In this document: positions 41,852-49,917 of the stretch, piece by piece
Layout of the letters: each line of letters starts with the position of its first letter
How positions within the stretch are numbered: the first letter of the stretch is position 1
Assembly (NCBI RefSeq): GCF_041080625.1
Contig: NZ_CP163518.1
Coordinates: 1,674,001-1,738,000, forward strand
DNA: 64,000 bases
Direction: 5' to 3'
From: Streptomyces sp. CG1
GTDB lineage: Bacteria; Actinomycetota; Actinomycetes; Streptomycetales; Streptomycetaceae
Notes under the pieces: model-generated
What the model was told of the DNA's origin: nothing
The model's database searches: none
Seen by the model: only the letters and a program-made list of their open reading frames with translations
Made by a program: the position numbers and the translations under genes

Positions 41852-42703
41852 TCAGCGGGCCAGCACTCCGATGATCCGCCGCACCTCCTCGGCCATCGCC
41901 TCCCGCCCGACACTCAGGTACTTGCGGGAATCAACGGCCTCCGGATGCGTCGCGAGGAAGTCCCGGATGGCGCCGGTCATGGCCATGTTGAGAGCCGTGC
42001 CGACGTTGACCTTGGCGATGCCGCCCGCGACCGCCGCGACCAGTGCGTCGTCCGGCACGCCGGAGGAGCCGTGCAGGACGAGCGGGACAGGCAGCGCGGC
42101 GGACAGCCGTTTGAGCAGGCCGTGGTCGAGGGTGGCGGTGCGGGTGGTCATCGCGTGCACGCTGCCGACGGCGACGGCGAGCGCGTCGACGCCGGTGCCG
42201 GCCACGAAGTCGCGCGCCTGGTCGGGATCGGTGCGGGCGCCGGGCGCGTGGGCGTCCAGCGGGGGTCTGCCGTCCTTGCCGCCGACCTGGCCCAACTCGG
42301 CCTCGATCCACAGCCCTTGGGAGTGGGCCCAGTCGGCGGCGGCCCGGGTCGCGGAGAGGTTGTCGGCGTACGGCAGCCGGGCCGCGTCGTACATCACCGA
42401 GCTGAACCCGGCGTCGAGGGCCTGGCGCAGCAGGCCGTCGCTCTGCACATGGTCCAGGTGCAATGCGACGGGAACGGTGGCGCGTTCGGCGGCGGCGACG
42501 GCCGCGCGGGCCAGCGGCAGCAGCCGGCCGTAGCGGAACCTGACGGCGTTCTCGCTGACCTGGAGGACGACGGGCGCACCGGCCGGCTCGGCGCCGGCGA
42601 TGACAGCCTCGACGTGTTCCAGGGTGATGACGTTGAACGCGGCGACGGCGGATCTGGTGTCGGCGGCTGCGGTGACCAGCTCGCCGGTGGACGCAAGGGG
42701 CAC
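41852..42703 (-). CDS. Class II aldolase, KbaY/GatY or fructose-bisphosphate type
   Basis: A 283-residue class II aldolase. Zinc-binding histidines are in VALHLDHVQS and VAVGSVHAM and in PLVLHGSSGVPD, with AAFNVITLEHVEAV at the N-terminus and VNVGTALN near the end. GTG at 42703 has a good AAGGA. Neighbours are an SIS isomerase/deaminase and a DeoR regulator, so a tagatose-1,6-bisphosphate aldolase of galactosamine or galactitol catabolism is more likely than glycolytic FBA. The gap to the SIS gene holds a repeat element. Confidence 0.82.
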   Translation of the reverse strand: MPLASTGELVTAAADTRSAVAAFNVITLEHVEAVIAGAEPAGAPVVLQVSENAVRFRYGRLLPLARAAVAAAERATVPVALHLDHVQSDGLLRQALDAGFSSVMYDAARLPYADNLSATRAAADWAHSQGLWIEAELGQVGGKDGRPPLDAHAPGARTDPDQARDFVAGTGVDALAVAVGSVHAMTTRTATLDHGLLKRLSAALPVPLVLHGSSGVPDDALVAAVAGGIAKVNVGTALNMAMTGAIRDFLATHPEAVDSRKYLSVGREAMAEEVRRIIGVLAR

Positions 42704-42734
42704 GGGAGGTGTCCTTCCGGATCGTGGGGCCGGG

Positions 42735-42916
42735 GCCTGTCCGGCCATTCCCGTCGCCCGCCCGGAGGGCGGGCCCCGCGGCGGCGACGGGGTCCCCGCG
42801 CGAGCGAAGCCGAGCGTGGGGGGAGGCGCCATGCGGGCGGTTCGGCAACGCGGCTGGGGTGCCCCCCGCCCGGGGGGTGCGGGGCAGACGGGAATGGTCG
42901 GGCAGGCCCTAGGGGG
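42735..42916. repeat. Dispersed intergenic repeat with long terminal inverted repeats, copy 2
   Basis: The 5' arm (42735-42755, GCCTGTCCGGCCATTCCCG) and 3' arm (42887-42907) are inverted with 19 of 21 matches, flanking about 130 bases. The 3' end is the same 36-base sequence as at 27647-27683. Inside is a GAGCGAAGCCGAG segment that I recognise as common in Streptomyces intergenic DNA. The element ends eight bases inside the SIS gene's 3' end. It resembles a miniature inverted-repeat element, but no transposase is seen. Confidence 0.7.
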
Positions 42917-43790
42917 CGAGGATCACCGAGCGGGTGAGGTGGCGCGGCTGGTCGGGGTCGAGTCCTCGGGCGGCGGCGACGGCGACCGCGAGCCGCTGGA
43001 CCCGGACGAGTTCGGCGAGCGGGTCGAGTCCGCCGTCGATCCACAACCCGCCGGTCGCGCGCACCTGTTGGGCGAGTCCTTCGGGTGCCGCGCCGAGCAT
43101 CCAGGTGGCCGTGCCCTCGGTGGTGACGCTGATCGGGCCGTGCCGGTACTCCATCGCCGGGTACGCCTCGGTCCAGGACAGCGAGGCCTCGCGCATCTTC
43201 AGCCCGGCTTCGTTGGCTATCCCGACGGTCCAGCCGCGCCCGAGGAAGGTGAACTGGGTGCAGGAGACCAGCCCTTCGGGAAGAGAAGTGGAGAGGGCCG
43301 TGCGCGCGTCGGCGACGACGGAGTCGGTGTGCAGGCCGAGATGGGCGCGCAGGAGGGTGAGGGTGGTGGTGGCGAACCGGGTCTGGACGACGGAGCGTTC
43401 GTCGGCGAAGTCCAGTACGACGAGGTCGTCGGCGGCGGACATGACGGGTGTGGCGGGGTCGGCGGTGACGGCGGTGGTGCGGGTCCGCCCCCTCAACTCG
43501 CCCAGCAGTTGAAGCACTTCGGTCGTCGTACCGGAGCGGGTGAGGGCGACGACCCGGTCGTACGCGCGCCCGTACGGGAACTCGGAGGCCGCGAACGCGT
43601 CGGTCTCGCCCTGGCCCGCGCCCTCCCGCAGACCGGCCACGGCCTGTGCCATGAAGTACGAGGTCCCGCACCCCACGATCGCGACCCGCTCCCCCGGCTT
43701 CGGCAGCGCGTCCCGGTGCCGCCCCGCCGCCTCGGCCGCCCGCATCCAGCACTCCGGCTGGCTGTTCAGCTCGTCCTCGACATGAGTCAT
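42909..43790 (-). CDS. SIS-domain sugar isomerase/deaminase, AgaS-like
   Basis: A 293-residue protein with two SIS (sugar isomerase) domains: AIVGCGTSYFMAQAVAGL, TRSGTTTEVLQLLG and FLGRGWTVGIANEAGLKMREAS, with AYPAMEYRHGPIS as a GlmS/AgaS signature. Such proteins act on aminosugar phosphates. ATG at 43790 follows GGGGGAGGGTG. It is divergent from the DeoR regulator and upstream of an aldolase, forming an amino-sugar/tagatose type module. Confidence 0.87.
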   Translation of the reverse strand: MTHVEDELNSQPECWMRAAEAAGRHRDALPKPGERVAIVGCGTSYFMAQAVAGLREGAGQGETDAFAASEFPYGRAYDRVVALTRSGTTTEVLQLLGELRGRTRTTAVTADPATPVMSAADDLVVLDFADERSVVQTRFATTTLTLLRAHLGLHTDSVVADARTALSTSLPEGLVSCTQFTFLGRGWTVGIANEAGLKMREASLSWTEAYPAMEYRHGPISVTTEGTATWMLGAAPEGLAQQVRATGGLWIDGGLDPLAELVRVQRLAVAVAAARGLDPDQPRHLTRSVILAP

Positions 43791-43805
43791 GCCCACACCC
43801 TCCCC

Positions 43806-43884
43806 CTTGCTGATTGCTCCTGCAAGATATAGCGATCTTTCGAGCACAATCAAGCATTGGAGCGCAAAGCGGGTGCGCTAGGGT
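43806..43884. promoter_or_regulatory. Divergent promoter region of the SIS/DeoR genes
   Basis: CTTGC-N11-GCAAG at 43806-43826, direct repeats GAGC(A/G)CAA at 43842-43849 and 43860-43867, and a plausible promoter TTGGAG-N16-TAGGGT (43857-43884) before the DeoR gene. Direct repeats of this type are commonly bound by DeoR-family proteins. Confidence 0.45.
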
Positions 43885-43957
43885 CGCCAAGGAATCGGAG
43901 TGCGGTCGGCGAGCGACCGGGGAACGACCGCGGAACGGTCGGAGAACGGAGGCGCGG

Positions 43958-44737
43958 ATGTCCCGGGACGCCCGCTGGAAGACGCTGCTGGAACTGCTCG
44001 TCGAGCGCGGCCGGCTGGAGGTCGAGGAGGCGGCGGCCGAGCTGGATGTGTCGGCGGCGACGATCCGCCGGGACTTCGACCAGCTCGCCGAGCAGCAGAT
44101 GCTGGTGCGCACCCGGGGCGGAGCGGTGGTGCACGGTGTGTCGTACGAACTCCCGCTGCGCTACAAGACGGCCCGGCGCGCCTCGGAGAAGCAGCGCATC
44201 GCCAAGGCGGTGGCAGAACTCGTCTCCCCCGGCGAGGCGGTGGGGCTGACCGGCGGTACGACCAGCACGGAGGTGGCCCGCGCCCTGGCCGTACGCGGCG
44301 ACCTGTCCACCGGTTCGCCCGCGCTGACCGTCGTCACCAACGCCCTCAACATCGCCAACGAGCTGGCCGTACGGCCTCAGTTCAAGATCGTGGTGACGGG
44401 CGGGGTGGCGCGCCCGCAGTCGTACGAACTCATCGGCCCGCTCGCGGACGGGATACTCGGACAGATCACGCTCGACGTGGCCGTGCTCGGTGTGGTCGCG
44501 TTCGACGTCACGCATGGCGCGGCCGCCCATGACGAGGCGGAGGCCGCCATCAACCGGCTGCTGTGCGAGCGCGCCGAGCGGGTGGTGGTCGCCGCGGACT
44601 CCAGCAAGCTGGGCCGGCGGGCGTTCGCCCGGATCTGCGGGGCGGAGCTGGTGGACACGCTCGTGACGGACACGGCGGTGGGGCAGGAGACGGTACGCCG
44701 CTTCGAGGAGGCGGGCGTCCGGGTCCTCGCGGTGTGA
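43958..44737 (+). CDS. DeoR-family regulator, AgaR-like
   Basis: A 259-residue DeoR repressor: HTH LLELLVERGRLEVEEAAAELDVSAATIRRDFDQL (about 7-45), sugar-phosphate domain with VGLTGGTTSTEVA, VVTNALNIANEL, TGGVARPQSYELIGP and VVAADSSKLG. ATG at 43958 follows AACGGAGGC. It is divergent from the SIS gene and probably controls SIS plus aldolase in response to an aminosugar phosphate. Confidence 0.9.
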   Translation: MSRDARWKTLLELLVERGRLEVEEAAAELDVSAATIRRDFDQLAEQQMLVRTRGGAVVHGVSYELPLRYKTARRASEKQRIAKAVAELVSPGEAVGLTGGTTSTEVARALAVRGDLSTGSPALTVVTNALNIANELAVRPQFKIVVTGGVARPQSYELIGPLADGILGQITLDVAVLGVVAFDVTHGAAAHDEAEAAINRLLCERAERVVVAADSSKLGRRAFARICGAELVDTLVTDTAVGQETVRRFEEAGVRVLAV

Positions 44738-44843
44738 GGGGAGGCCGGCACGGACAGGGTCGGCGTGCGCCAAGTCCCACAGGACGCACCCGGCTCAGAC
44801 ACGTCTGAGGTGGGCCATCACAGAGTCGTGGCAGGCGCCCGGT

Positions 44844-45239
44844 TCAGATGCGGCTGAGGTCGGTCTTCACGAACCCCGCGCCGCGCTGGTCGTTGCAGCC
44901 GGTCGGCGGTCTGTCGAGCGGGTCGGGCCAGGCCTGTTGGGCCTGCAGCGCCACGCTCACCAGCGTCAGCAGCAGATCGACGTCGCTCGCGGCGTCGAGT
45001 CGGATGGTCACCCACTGCGAGCCGGGCACGACCCTGATCGCACCCGAGCCCTTGAAGTCCTTGGCGAACCGTCTGATCGCCCGGTCGGTCAGCCGCAGAT
45101 CGACATCGCGCTCCGAGTGGAAGTGGGCGATCTCGCCCTGGGCCGAACTCACCGCCTGTCCCAGGCCGCAGCTCGGGACCGCCTGATTCAGGTCGGGCCA
45201 GGTCGCCAGTTGCGCGAGCGCGCGCGAGGCCAACGTCAT
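44844..45239 (-). CDS. Luciferase-family DUF5519-like protein
   Basis: A 131-residue protein reading LATWPDLNQAVPSCGLG, GEIAHFHSERDVDLRLT, and GSQWVTIRLDAASDVDLLLTLVSVALQ. This HFH...DVDLRLT pattern is that of the family annotated as luciferase/DUF5519, of unknown function. No signal or transmembrane segments. ATG 45239. It is isolated and convergent with the DeoR gene. Confidence 0.72.
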   Translation of the reverse strand: MTLASRALAQLATWPDLNQAVPSCGLGQAVSSAQGEIAHFHSERDVDLRLTDRAIRRFAKDFKGSGAIRVVPGSQWVTIRLDAASDVDLLLTLVSVALQAQQAWPDPLDRPPTGCNDQRGAGFVKTDLSRI

Positions 45240-45544
45240 GGGCCCATCATGGCCCGCTCACTCGTCGGCAACCAGCTCGTGAACAAGCATTAACCAAGCC
45301 GTTTCCCGCCACTGACCGGGCATGCGCACCCGGGAACCACCCGAACAGGACATGTGCCATGCCTCGTTGACACCCTCGCCGTCCCGGAAGAGCACAAGTC
45401 GGCGCAGGTCACGGCCATATCGCTCAGCCTGCACCCCTATGGATCCCGTCGGCGGGTGTCCGGAACCGGCCCACCGTACGGGCGAGGACCGATGGCGCCG
45501 ATGCGGGTGACGACGGAGAGCCACCTCACCCCGGCCCCACTCCC
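45240..45544. other. Intergenic region with a doubtful small open frame
   Basis: The gap before the MFS gene has one 88-codon frame on the minus strand (45258-45524) containing a rare TTA codon (45293-45291). Third-base G/C is about 62%, too low for a normal gene here, so I do not call it. The rest shows no feature until the promoter near 45545. Confidence 0.45.
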
Positions 45545-45600
45545 TTGCCCCGCCCTCGCATCCCGCCTAGCCTGAGTTTGTGCCGCAAATAAACAAACTC
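45545..45600 (+). promoter_or_regulatory. Promoter and palindromic operator of the MFS gene
   Basis: TTGCCC (45545-45550), 17 bases, TAGCCT (45568-45573), then GTG at 45580, a leaderless arrangement. A perfect 8-bp inverted repeat, GAGTTTGT at 45574-45581 and ACAAACTC at 45593-45600, covers the start. GTTTGT...ACAAAC half-sites are typical of ROK/XylR-type repressors. Confidence 0.6.
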
Positions 45601-46794
45601 CGATCGCACAGTGTCGTGCCGGACGCCGCCCGTGACCTCACCCGCCTCCGCATCGCCCTCACCGCCTTCTTCGCCCTGGACGGCTTCATCTTCGCGGGCT
45701 GGGTGGTCCGGATCCCCGCCATCAAGCAGCAGACCCACGCCTCCGCCGGCGATCTGGGCCTGGCCCTGCTCGGTGTCTCCGCCGGTGCCGTCGTCACCAT
45801 GACCCTCATCGGGCGGCTCTGCCGTCGCTACGGCAGCCTTCCGGTCACCGTGGTGTGCGCGGTGGCACTCTCCCTCAGCGTCAGCCTGCCCCCGCTGACC
45901 CACTCCGCGCCCGCCCTCGGCGCCGTACTGCTCGTCTTCGGCGCCGCCTACGGCGCTATCAACGTCGCGTTCAACAGCGCGGCCGTCGACCTGGTGGCCG
46001 CGTTGCGGCGGCCGATCATGCCCACGTTCCATGCCGCGTTCAGCCTCGGCGGCATGATCGGCGCCGGCCTCGGCGGGCTGGTCGCCGGTGCGCTCTCCCC
46101 CACCCGCCATCTGTTCGGCCTCACCCTGACCGGACTGCTCGTCACGGCCGTCGCCGGACGCACCTTGCTGCGACAGGAGCCGCCCGCGCCCGCCGACCGG
46201 CCCGCGCCCTCGCCCACGGAGGCGGACCGCGGCGGACCGCGGCGCACCGGCAGCCGCGGGCTGGTCGCCGTCTTCGGACTGATCGCCCTGTGCACCGCCT
46301 ACGGCGAGGGCGCCATGGCCGACTGGGGCGCGCTCCACCTCCAGCAGGATCTCGCGGCGTCGTCCGGCGTGGCGGCGGCCGGATACGCGTGCTTCGCGCT
46401 GGCCATGACCGTGGGCCGGGCGACCGGCACGACCCTCCTGGAGCGGCTCGGCCGGTCCCGGACCGTGATCGCCGGCGGCACCGTCGCGGCGGCGGGCATG
46501 CTGCTCGGCTCGCTGGCGCCCTCCGTGTGGGCCGCGCTGATCGGCTTCGCCGTCACCGGGCTCGGACTCGCGAACCTCTTCCCGGTCGCCGTGGAGCGGG
46601 CGGGCTCGCTGACGGGTCCGTCCGGTGTGGCCGTCGCCTCGACGCTGGGTTACGGCGGCATGCTGCTCGGGCCGCCCGCGATCGGGTTCATGGCCGACTG
46701 GTTCTCCCTGCCGGCCGCACTCACCAGCGTGGCCGCGCTGGCCGCCGTCGCCGCGGTCATCGGGGTGGCCACACGGCGGACGACGGGCAGTTGA
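45580..46794 (+). CDS. MFS transporter, 12 transmembrane helices
   Basis: A 404-residue transporter with two six-helix halves: FFALDGFIFAGWVVRIPAIKQ in the first, GRLCRRYGSLPVTVVCAV as the cytosolic loop A motif, and GLANLFPVAVERAG and GYGGMLLGPPAIGFMADWF in the second half. The FxxxGxxxxxWxxRIPxI start resembles fucose/sugar permease-like MFS proteins of actinobacteria, mostly uncharacterised. GTG at 45580 is consistent with a leaderless promoter; GTG at 45616 is the alternative. Substrate unknown. Confidence 0.85.
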   Translation: MPQINKLRSHSVVPDAARDLTRLRIALTAFFALDGFIFAGWVVRIPAIKQQTHASAGDLGLALLGVSAGAVVTMTLIGRLCRRYGSLPVTVVCAVALSLSVSLPPLTHSAPALGAVLLVFGAAYGAINVAFNSAAVDLVAALRRPIMPTFHAAFSLGGMIGAGLGGLVAGALSPTRHLFGLTLTGLLVTAVAGRTLLRQEPPAPADRPAPSPTEADRGGPRRTGSRGLVAVFGLIALCTAYGEGAMADWGALHLQQDLAASSGVAAAGYACFALAMTVGRATGTTLLERLGRSRTVIAGGTVAAAGMLLGSLAPSVWAALIGFAVTGLGLANLFPVAVERAGSLTGPSGVAVASTLGYGGMLLGPPAIGFMADWFSLPAALTSVAALAAVAAVIGVATRRTTGS

Positions 46795-46844
46795 TCCGGA
46801 AAGGACACACCTTCGTCCGCACTTCATCCGGCAGACTCACCCCC

Positions 46845-47579
46845 ATGGACACTGCCGACTTCCTTCAGACCCTGGACCGCGAGGGCCGGCTGCTCGCTGC
46901 GGCCGCCGAAGCCGCGGGGACCGACGCCAAGGTGCCCACCTGCCCGGAGTGGCAGGTGCGGGATCTGCTGCGGCACATCGGCGCGGTGCACCGCTGGGCC
47001 GCCGGTTTCGTCGCCGACGGACTCACCGCGCCGCGCCCCCTGGACGACGCGCCGGACCTGGACGGCGCCGAGCTGGTGGACTGGTACCGGGACAGTCACC
47101 GCCTGCTGGTCGGCACCCTGGCCGCCGCGCCCGCCGACACGGAGTGCTGGGCCTTCCTTCCGGCACCCAGCCCCCTGGCGTTCTGGGCCCGCCGGCAGGC
47201 ACACGAGACGACCGTCCACCGCTACGACGCGGAGGCGGCACGCGGCGGTACGGCGTCCCCGGTCGCGCCGGGCTTCGCGGCGGACGGCATCGACGAACTG
47301 CTGCGCGGTTTCCATGCCCGCTCCAGGAGCCGCCTGCGCACGGAGGAGCCGCGGGTGCTGCGGGTGCGCGCGCTGAACGCGGGGGCGGACGCGGTGTGGA
47401 CCGTACGGCTCACGGCCGAGCCGCCGGTGACCGTGCGGGAAGAGGGCGGGGAGGCCGAGGCCGAACTGTCCGGTCCCGCCGAGGAGTTGTATCTCGCCCT
47501 GTGGAACCGGAGGCCCGTGCCGAGCGTGTCCGGTGACCACTCCCTCGCCGCGCTGTGGCAGGAGAAGGGCGGCATCTGA
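46845..47579 (+). CDS. Maleylpyruvate isomerase-like, mycothiol-dependent family protein
   Basis: A 244-residue protein of the DinB/MDMPI type: FLQTLDREGRLLAAAAEAAG, VPTCPEWQVRDLLRHIGAVHRW (H of a metal-binding triad) and HETTVHRYDAEAARGG, with a C-terminal domain of about 100 residues. These proteins use a divalent metal and, in known members, mycothiol. ATG at 46845 is seven bases after CAGACT, so a leaderless transcript is possible. It follows the MFS gene by 50 bases. Confidence 0.87.
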   Translation: MDTADFLQTLDREGRLLAAAAEAAGTDAKVPTCPEWQVRDLLRHIGAVHRWAAGFVADGLTAPRPLDDAPDLDGAELVDWYRDSHRLLVGTLAAAPADTECWAFLPAPSPLAFWARRQAHETTVHRYDAEAARGGTASPVAPGFAADGIDELLRGFHARSRSRLRTEEPRVLRVRALNAGADAVWTVRLTAEPPVTVREEGGEAEAELSGPAEELYLALWNRRPVPSVSGDHSLAALWQEKGGI

Positions 47580-47586
47580 CACCCGG

Positions 47587-47985
47587 TCAGTCAGCTTCGG
47601 CCAGCATCCGGGCCAGCACCGCGCGCTGCACGGGCCGCACCTCGCCGTGCAGCGCTCGCCCCTTCGCCGTGAGCGCCACCCGCACCCCGCGCCGGTCCTC
47701 GGCGCACATGGCGCGCTCGACCAGACCGTCCTTCTCCAGGCGGCCGATCAGCCGGGACAGCGCGCTCTGGCTGAGGTGGACACGCTCGGAGATCTCCTGC
47801 ACACGGAAGGCGCACCCGTCGCCCTCCGCCGAACCTTCCGCGAGCAGGTCGAGGACCTCGAAGTCACTGGCGCACAGGCCGTGTCCGTGCAACTCGCGGT
47901 CCAGCTCGCACTGGGTGCGGGCATGCAGCGCGAGGATGTCCCGCCACTGCTCCACGAGCGCCTGCTCGGCCCTGTTCGACGCCAT
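47587..47985 (-). CDS. MarR-family transcriptional regulator
   Basis: A 132-residue regulator with the winged helix VQEISERVHLSQSALSRLIGRLEKDGLVERAMCAEDRRGVRVALTAKG. It has the usual long N- and C-terminal helices for dimerisation. ATG at 47985 follows TACGGT by six bases and is probably leaderless. It is divergent from a 14-TM exporter, the usual MarR-regulated pair, and would respond to a toxic aromatic compound. Confidence 0.9.
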   Translation of the reverse strand: MASNRAEQALVEQWRDILALHARTQCELDRELHGHGLCASDFEVLDLLAEGSAEGDGCAFRVQEISERVHLSQSALSRLIGRLEKDGLVERAMCAEDRRGVRVALTAKGRALHGEVRPVQRAVLARMLAEAD

Positions 47986-48015
47986 GGGCGCACCGTAGCA
48001 GAGAAGCAAGATTAT

Positions 48016-48063
48016 TGCATCGGAATTAAATGCTTTTACATTGAATGCATGCGCATGTAGTCT
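48016..48063 (+). promoter_or_regulatory. Exporter promoter and candidate MarR operators
   Basis: TTTACA (48035-48040), 17 bases and TAGTCT (48058-48063), then seven bases to the ATG at 48071. Nearby GCAT-N9-ATGC (48017-48033) and ATGC-ATGC-GCAT in the spacer are palindromes suited to MarR binding. The area is much more AT-rich than its surroundings. Confidence 0.6.
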
Positions 48064-48070
48064 CGCCGGC

Positions 48071-49561
48071 ATGACCTCTCCGCTCAACCCTTCCGCGGCG
48101 CCGTCCCCGGCGGTTCGCTGGACCCCCCGGCTGTGGGGCACCCTGCTGGTGCTCTGCGCGGCGATGTTCCTGGACGCGCTGGACGTGTCTATGGTCGGCG
48201 TCGCACTGCCGTCCATCGGCTCGGACCTGTACCTGTCCACGTCGACGCTGCAATGGATCGTCAGCGGCTACATCCTGGGCTACGGCGGCCTGCTGCTCCT
48301 CGGCGGCCGCACCGCCGACCTGCTCGGCCGGCGTCAGGTGTTCCTCGTCGCCCTCGGCGTCTTCGCGCTCGCCTCGCTGCTCGGCGGGCTCGTGGACTCG
48401 GGTCCGCTGCTGATCGCCAGCCGTTTCATCAAGGGCCTGAGCGCGGCCTTCACGGCACCGGCCGGCCTGTCGATCATCACCACGACGTTCCCGGAGGGCC
48501 CGCTGCGCAATCGCGCGCTCTCCATCTACACGACCTGCGCCGCCACCGGCTTCTCCATGGGCCTGGTGCTCTCGGGCCTGCTCACCGAGGCCAGCTGGCG
48601 CTTCACCATGCTGCTGCCCGCGCCGATCGCGCTGGTCGCGCTCCTCGCCGGCCTGCGGCTGCTGCCGCGCAGCGCCCGCGAGGAGAACCACGACGGTTAC
48701 GACATCCCCGGCGCCGTCCTCGGTACTGCGTCGATGCTGCTGCTGGTCTTCACCGTCGTCCAGGCCCCCGAGGCCGGCTGGGCCTCGGCCCGCACCCTGC
48801 TGTCCTTCGCCGCCGTCGTGGTCTTGCTGACCGCGTTCGTCCTCATCGAGCGGCGCTCGCCGAGCCCGCTGATCCGGCTGGGCGTGCTGCGCTCGGGCAG
48901 CCAGGTCCGCGCCCAGCTCGGCGCGGTCGCCTTCTTCGGCTCGTACGTCGGCTTCCAGTTCCTGACGACGCTGTACATGCAGTCCCTGCTCGGCTGGTCG
49001 GCGCTGCACACGGCGCTCGCGTTCCTGCCGGCGGGCGCGCTGGTGGCGGTGTCCTCCACCAAGGTCGGCGCGATCGTCGACCGGTTCGGCACGCCCCGGC
49101 TGATCGCGGCCGGCTTCGCCTTCATGGTCCTCGGCTACGCGCTGTTCCTGCGCGTCGATCTCGACCCGGTGTACGCGGCCGTGATCCTGCCGTCCATGCT
49201 GCTGATCGGCGCGGCGTGCGCGCTGGTCTTCCCGTCGCTCAACATCCAGGCCACCAACGGGGTCGAGGACCACGAGCAGGGCATGGTCTCCGGGCTGCTC
49301 AACACCTCGGTACAGGTGGGCGGCGCGATCTTCCTGGCGGTGGTCACGGCCGTGGTGACGGCCGGCGCTCCCGCGCACGCCACCCCGCAGACCGTGCTCG
49401 ACAGCTACCGACCGGGCTTCATGGTCGTCACGGGCGTCGCGGCAGCCGGCCTGCTGATCACCCTCACCGGCCTGCGCAGCCGTCGTACGCAGCCGTCCGT
49501 TGTCGTCGCCAGGTCCACCGTGAAGGAGGCGGAAGCGGAGCGCGTGGCGGTCCGTGACTAG
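48071..49561 (+). CDS. MFS drug exporter, DHA2/EmrB-QacA type, 14 transmembrane helices
   Basis: A 496-residue exporter with 14 predicted helices. Motif A is GGRTADLLGRRQVF, motif D1-like LDALDVSMVGVALPSI at helix 1 and GLSAAFTAPAGLSIITTTFP in helix 4-5 are DHA2 hallmarks. It exports hydrophobic or cationic compounds using the proton gradient. ATG at 48071 has a good promoter at seven bases. It is divergent from MarR. Confidence 0.92.
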   Translation: MTSPLNPSAAPSPAVRWTPRLWGTLLVLCAAMFLDALDVSMVGVALPSIGSDLYLSTSTLQWIVSGYILGYGGLLLLGGRTADLLGRRQVFLVALGVFALASLLGGLVDSGPLLIASRFIKGLSAAFTAPAGLSIITTTFPEGPLRNRALSIYTTCAATGFSMGLVLSGLLTEASWRFTMLLPAPIALVALLAGLRLLPRSAREENHDGYDIPGAVLGTASMLLLVFTVVQAPEAGWASARTLLSFAAVVVLLTAFVLIERRSPSPLIRLGVLRSGSQVRAQLGAVAFFGSYVGFQFLTTLYMQSLLGWSALHTALAFLPAGALVAVSSTKVGAIVDRFGTPRLIAAGFAFMVLGYALFLRVDLDPVYAAVILPSMLLIGAACALVFPSLNIQATNGVEDHEQGMVSGLLNTSVQVGGAIFLAVVTAVVTAGAPAHATPQTVLDSYRPGFMVVTGVAAAGLLITLTGLRSRRTQPSVVVARSTVKEAEAERVAVRD

Positions 49562-49632
49562 GGGGAAGCCTCCGATTGCGCGCCCGGCGGGGCTGGTTGC
49601 TCCGCCGGGCGCGCTTCTGTGAGGCTGGGGGA

Positions 49633-49917
49633 ATGTACGCATACGGGGGACCCCGTGCCAAAGCCCAACAGGACGCGGCGACAGTGGAGATCGGGTATGC
49701 GCTGGTGAGCGCGACCTTCGCGGCGGCGGTGCTGTTCGGAGCCGTCGCCGGTCCCGCGCTTCTCTTCGATCTGCCGCATCTGCTGTCCAAGACCCTGCTG
49801 CGGCTCGGCACGGCGGTGGCACCGCTCGTGTTCGTGGCCCGGGTGGTCAGTGTGCTGGTGCGTTTCCGGCAGGCGGCTCAGCCCAGCCAGCCGGGCCGTA
49901 CCAACCCGGACTCGTAG
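49633..49917 (+). CDS. DUF6332-type small membrane protein
   Basis: A 94-residue protein with two hydrophobic helices: QQDAATVEIGYALVSATFAA and ALLFDLPHLLSKTLLRLGTAV, and a C-terminal RVVSVLVRFRQAAQ. I recall this ERDAATVEIGYA start as a Streptomyces family, DUF6332, of unknown function. Its 3' end overlaps the convergent response regulator by 40 bases. ATG at 49633. Confidence 0.75.
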   Translation: MYAYGGPRAKAQQDAATVEIGYALVSATFAAAVLFGAVAGPALLFDLPHLLSKTLLRLGTAVAPLVFVARVVSVLVRFRQAAQPSQPGRTNPDS

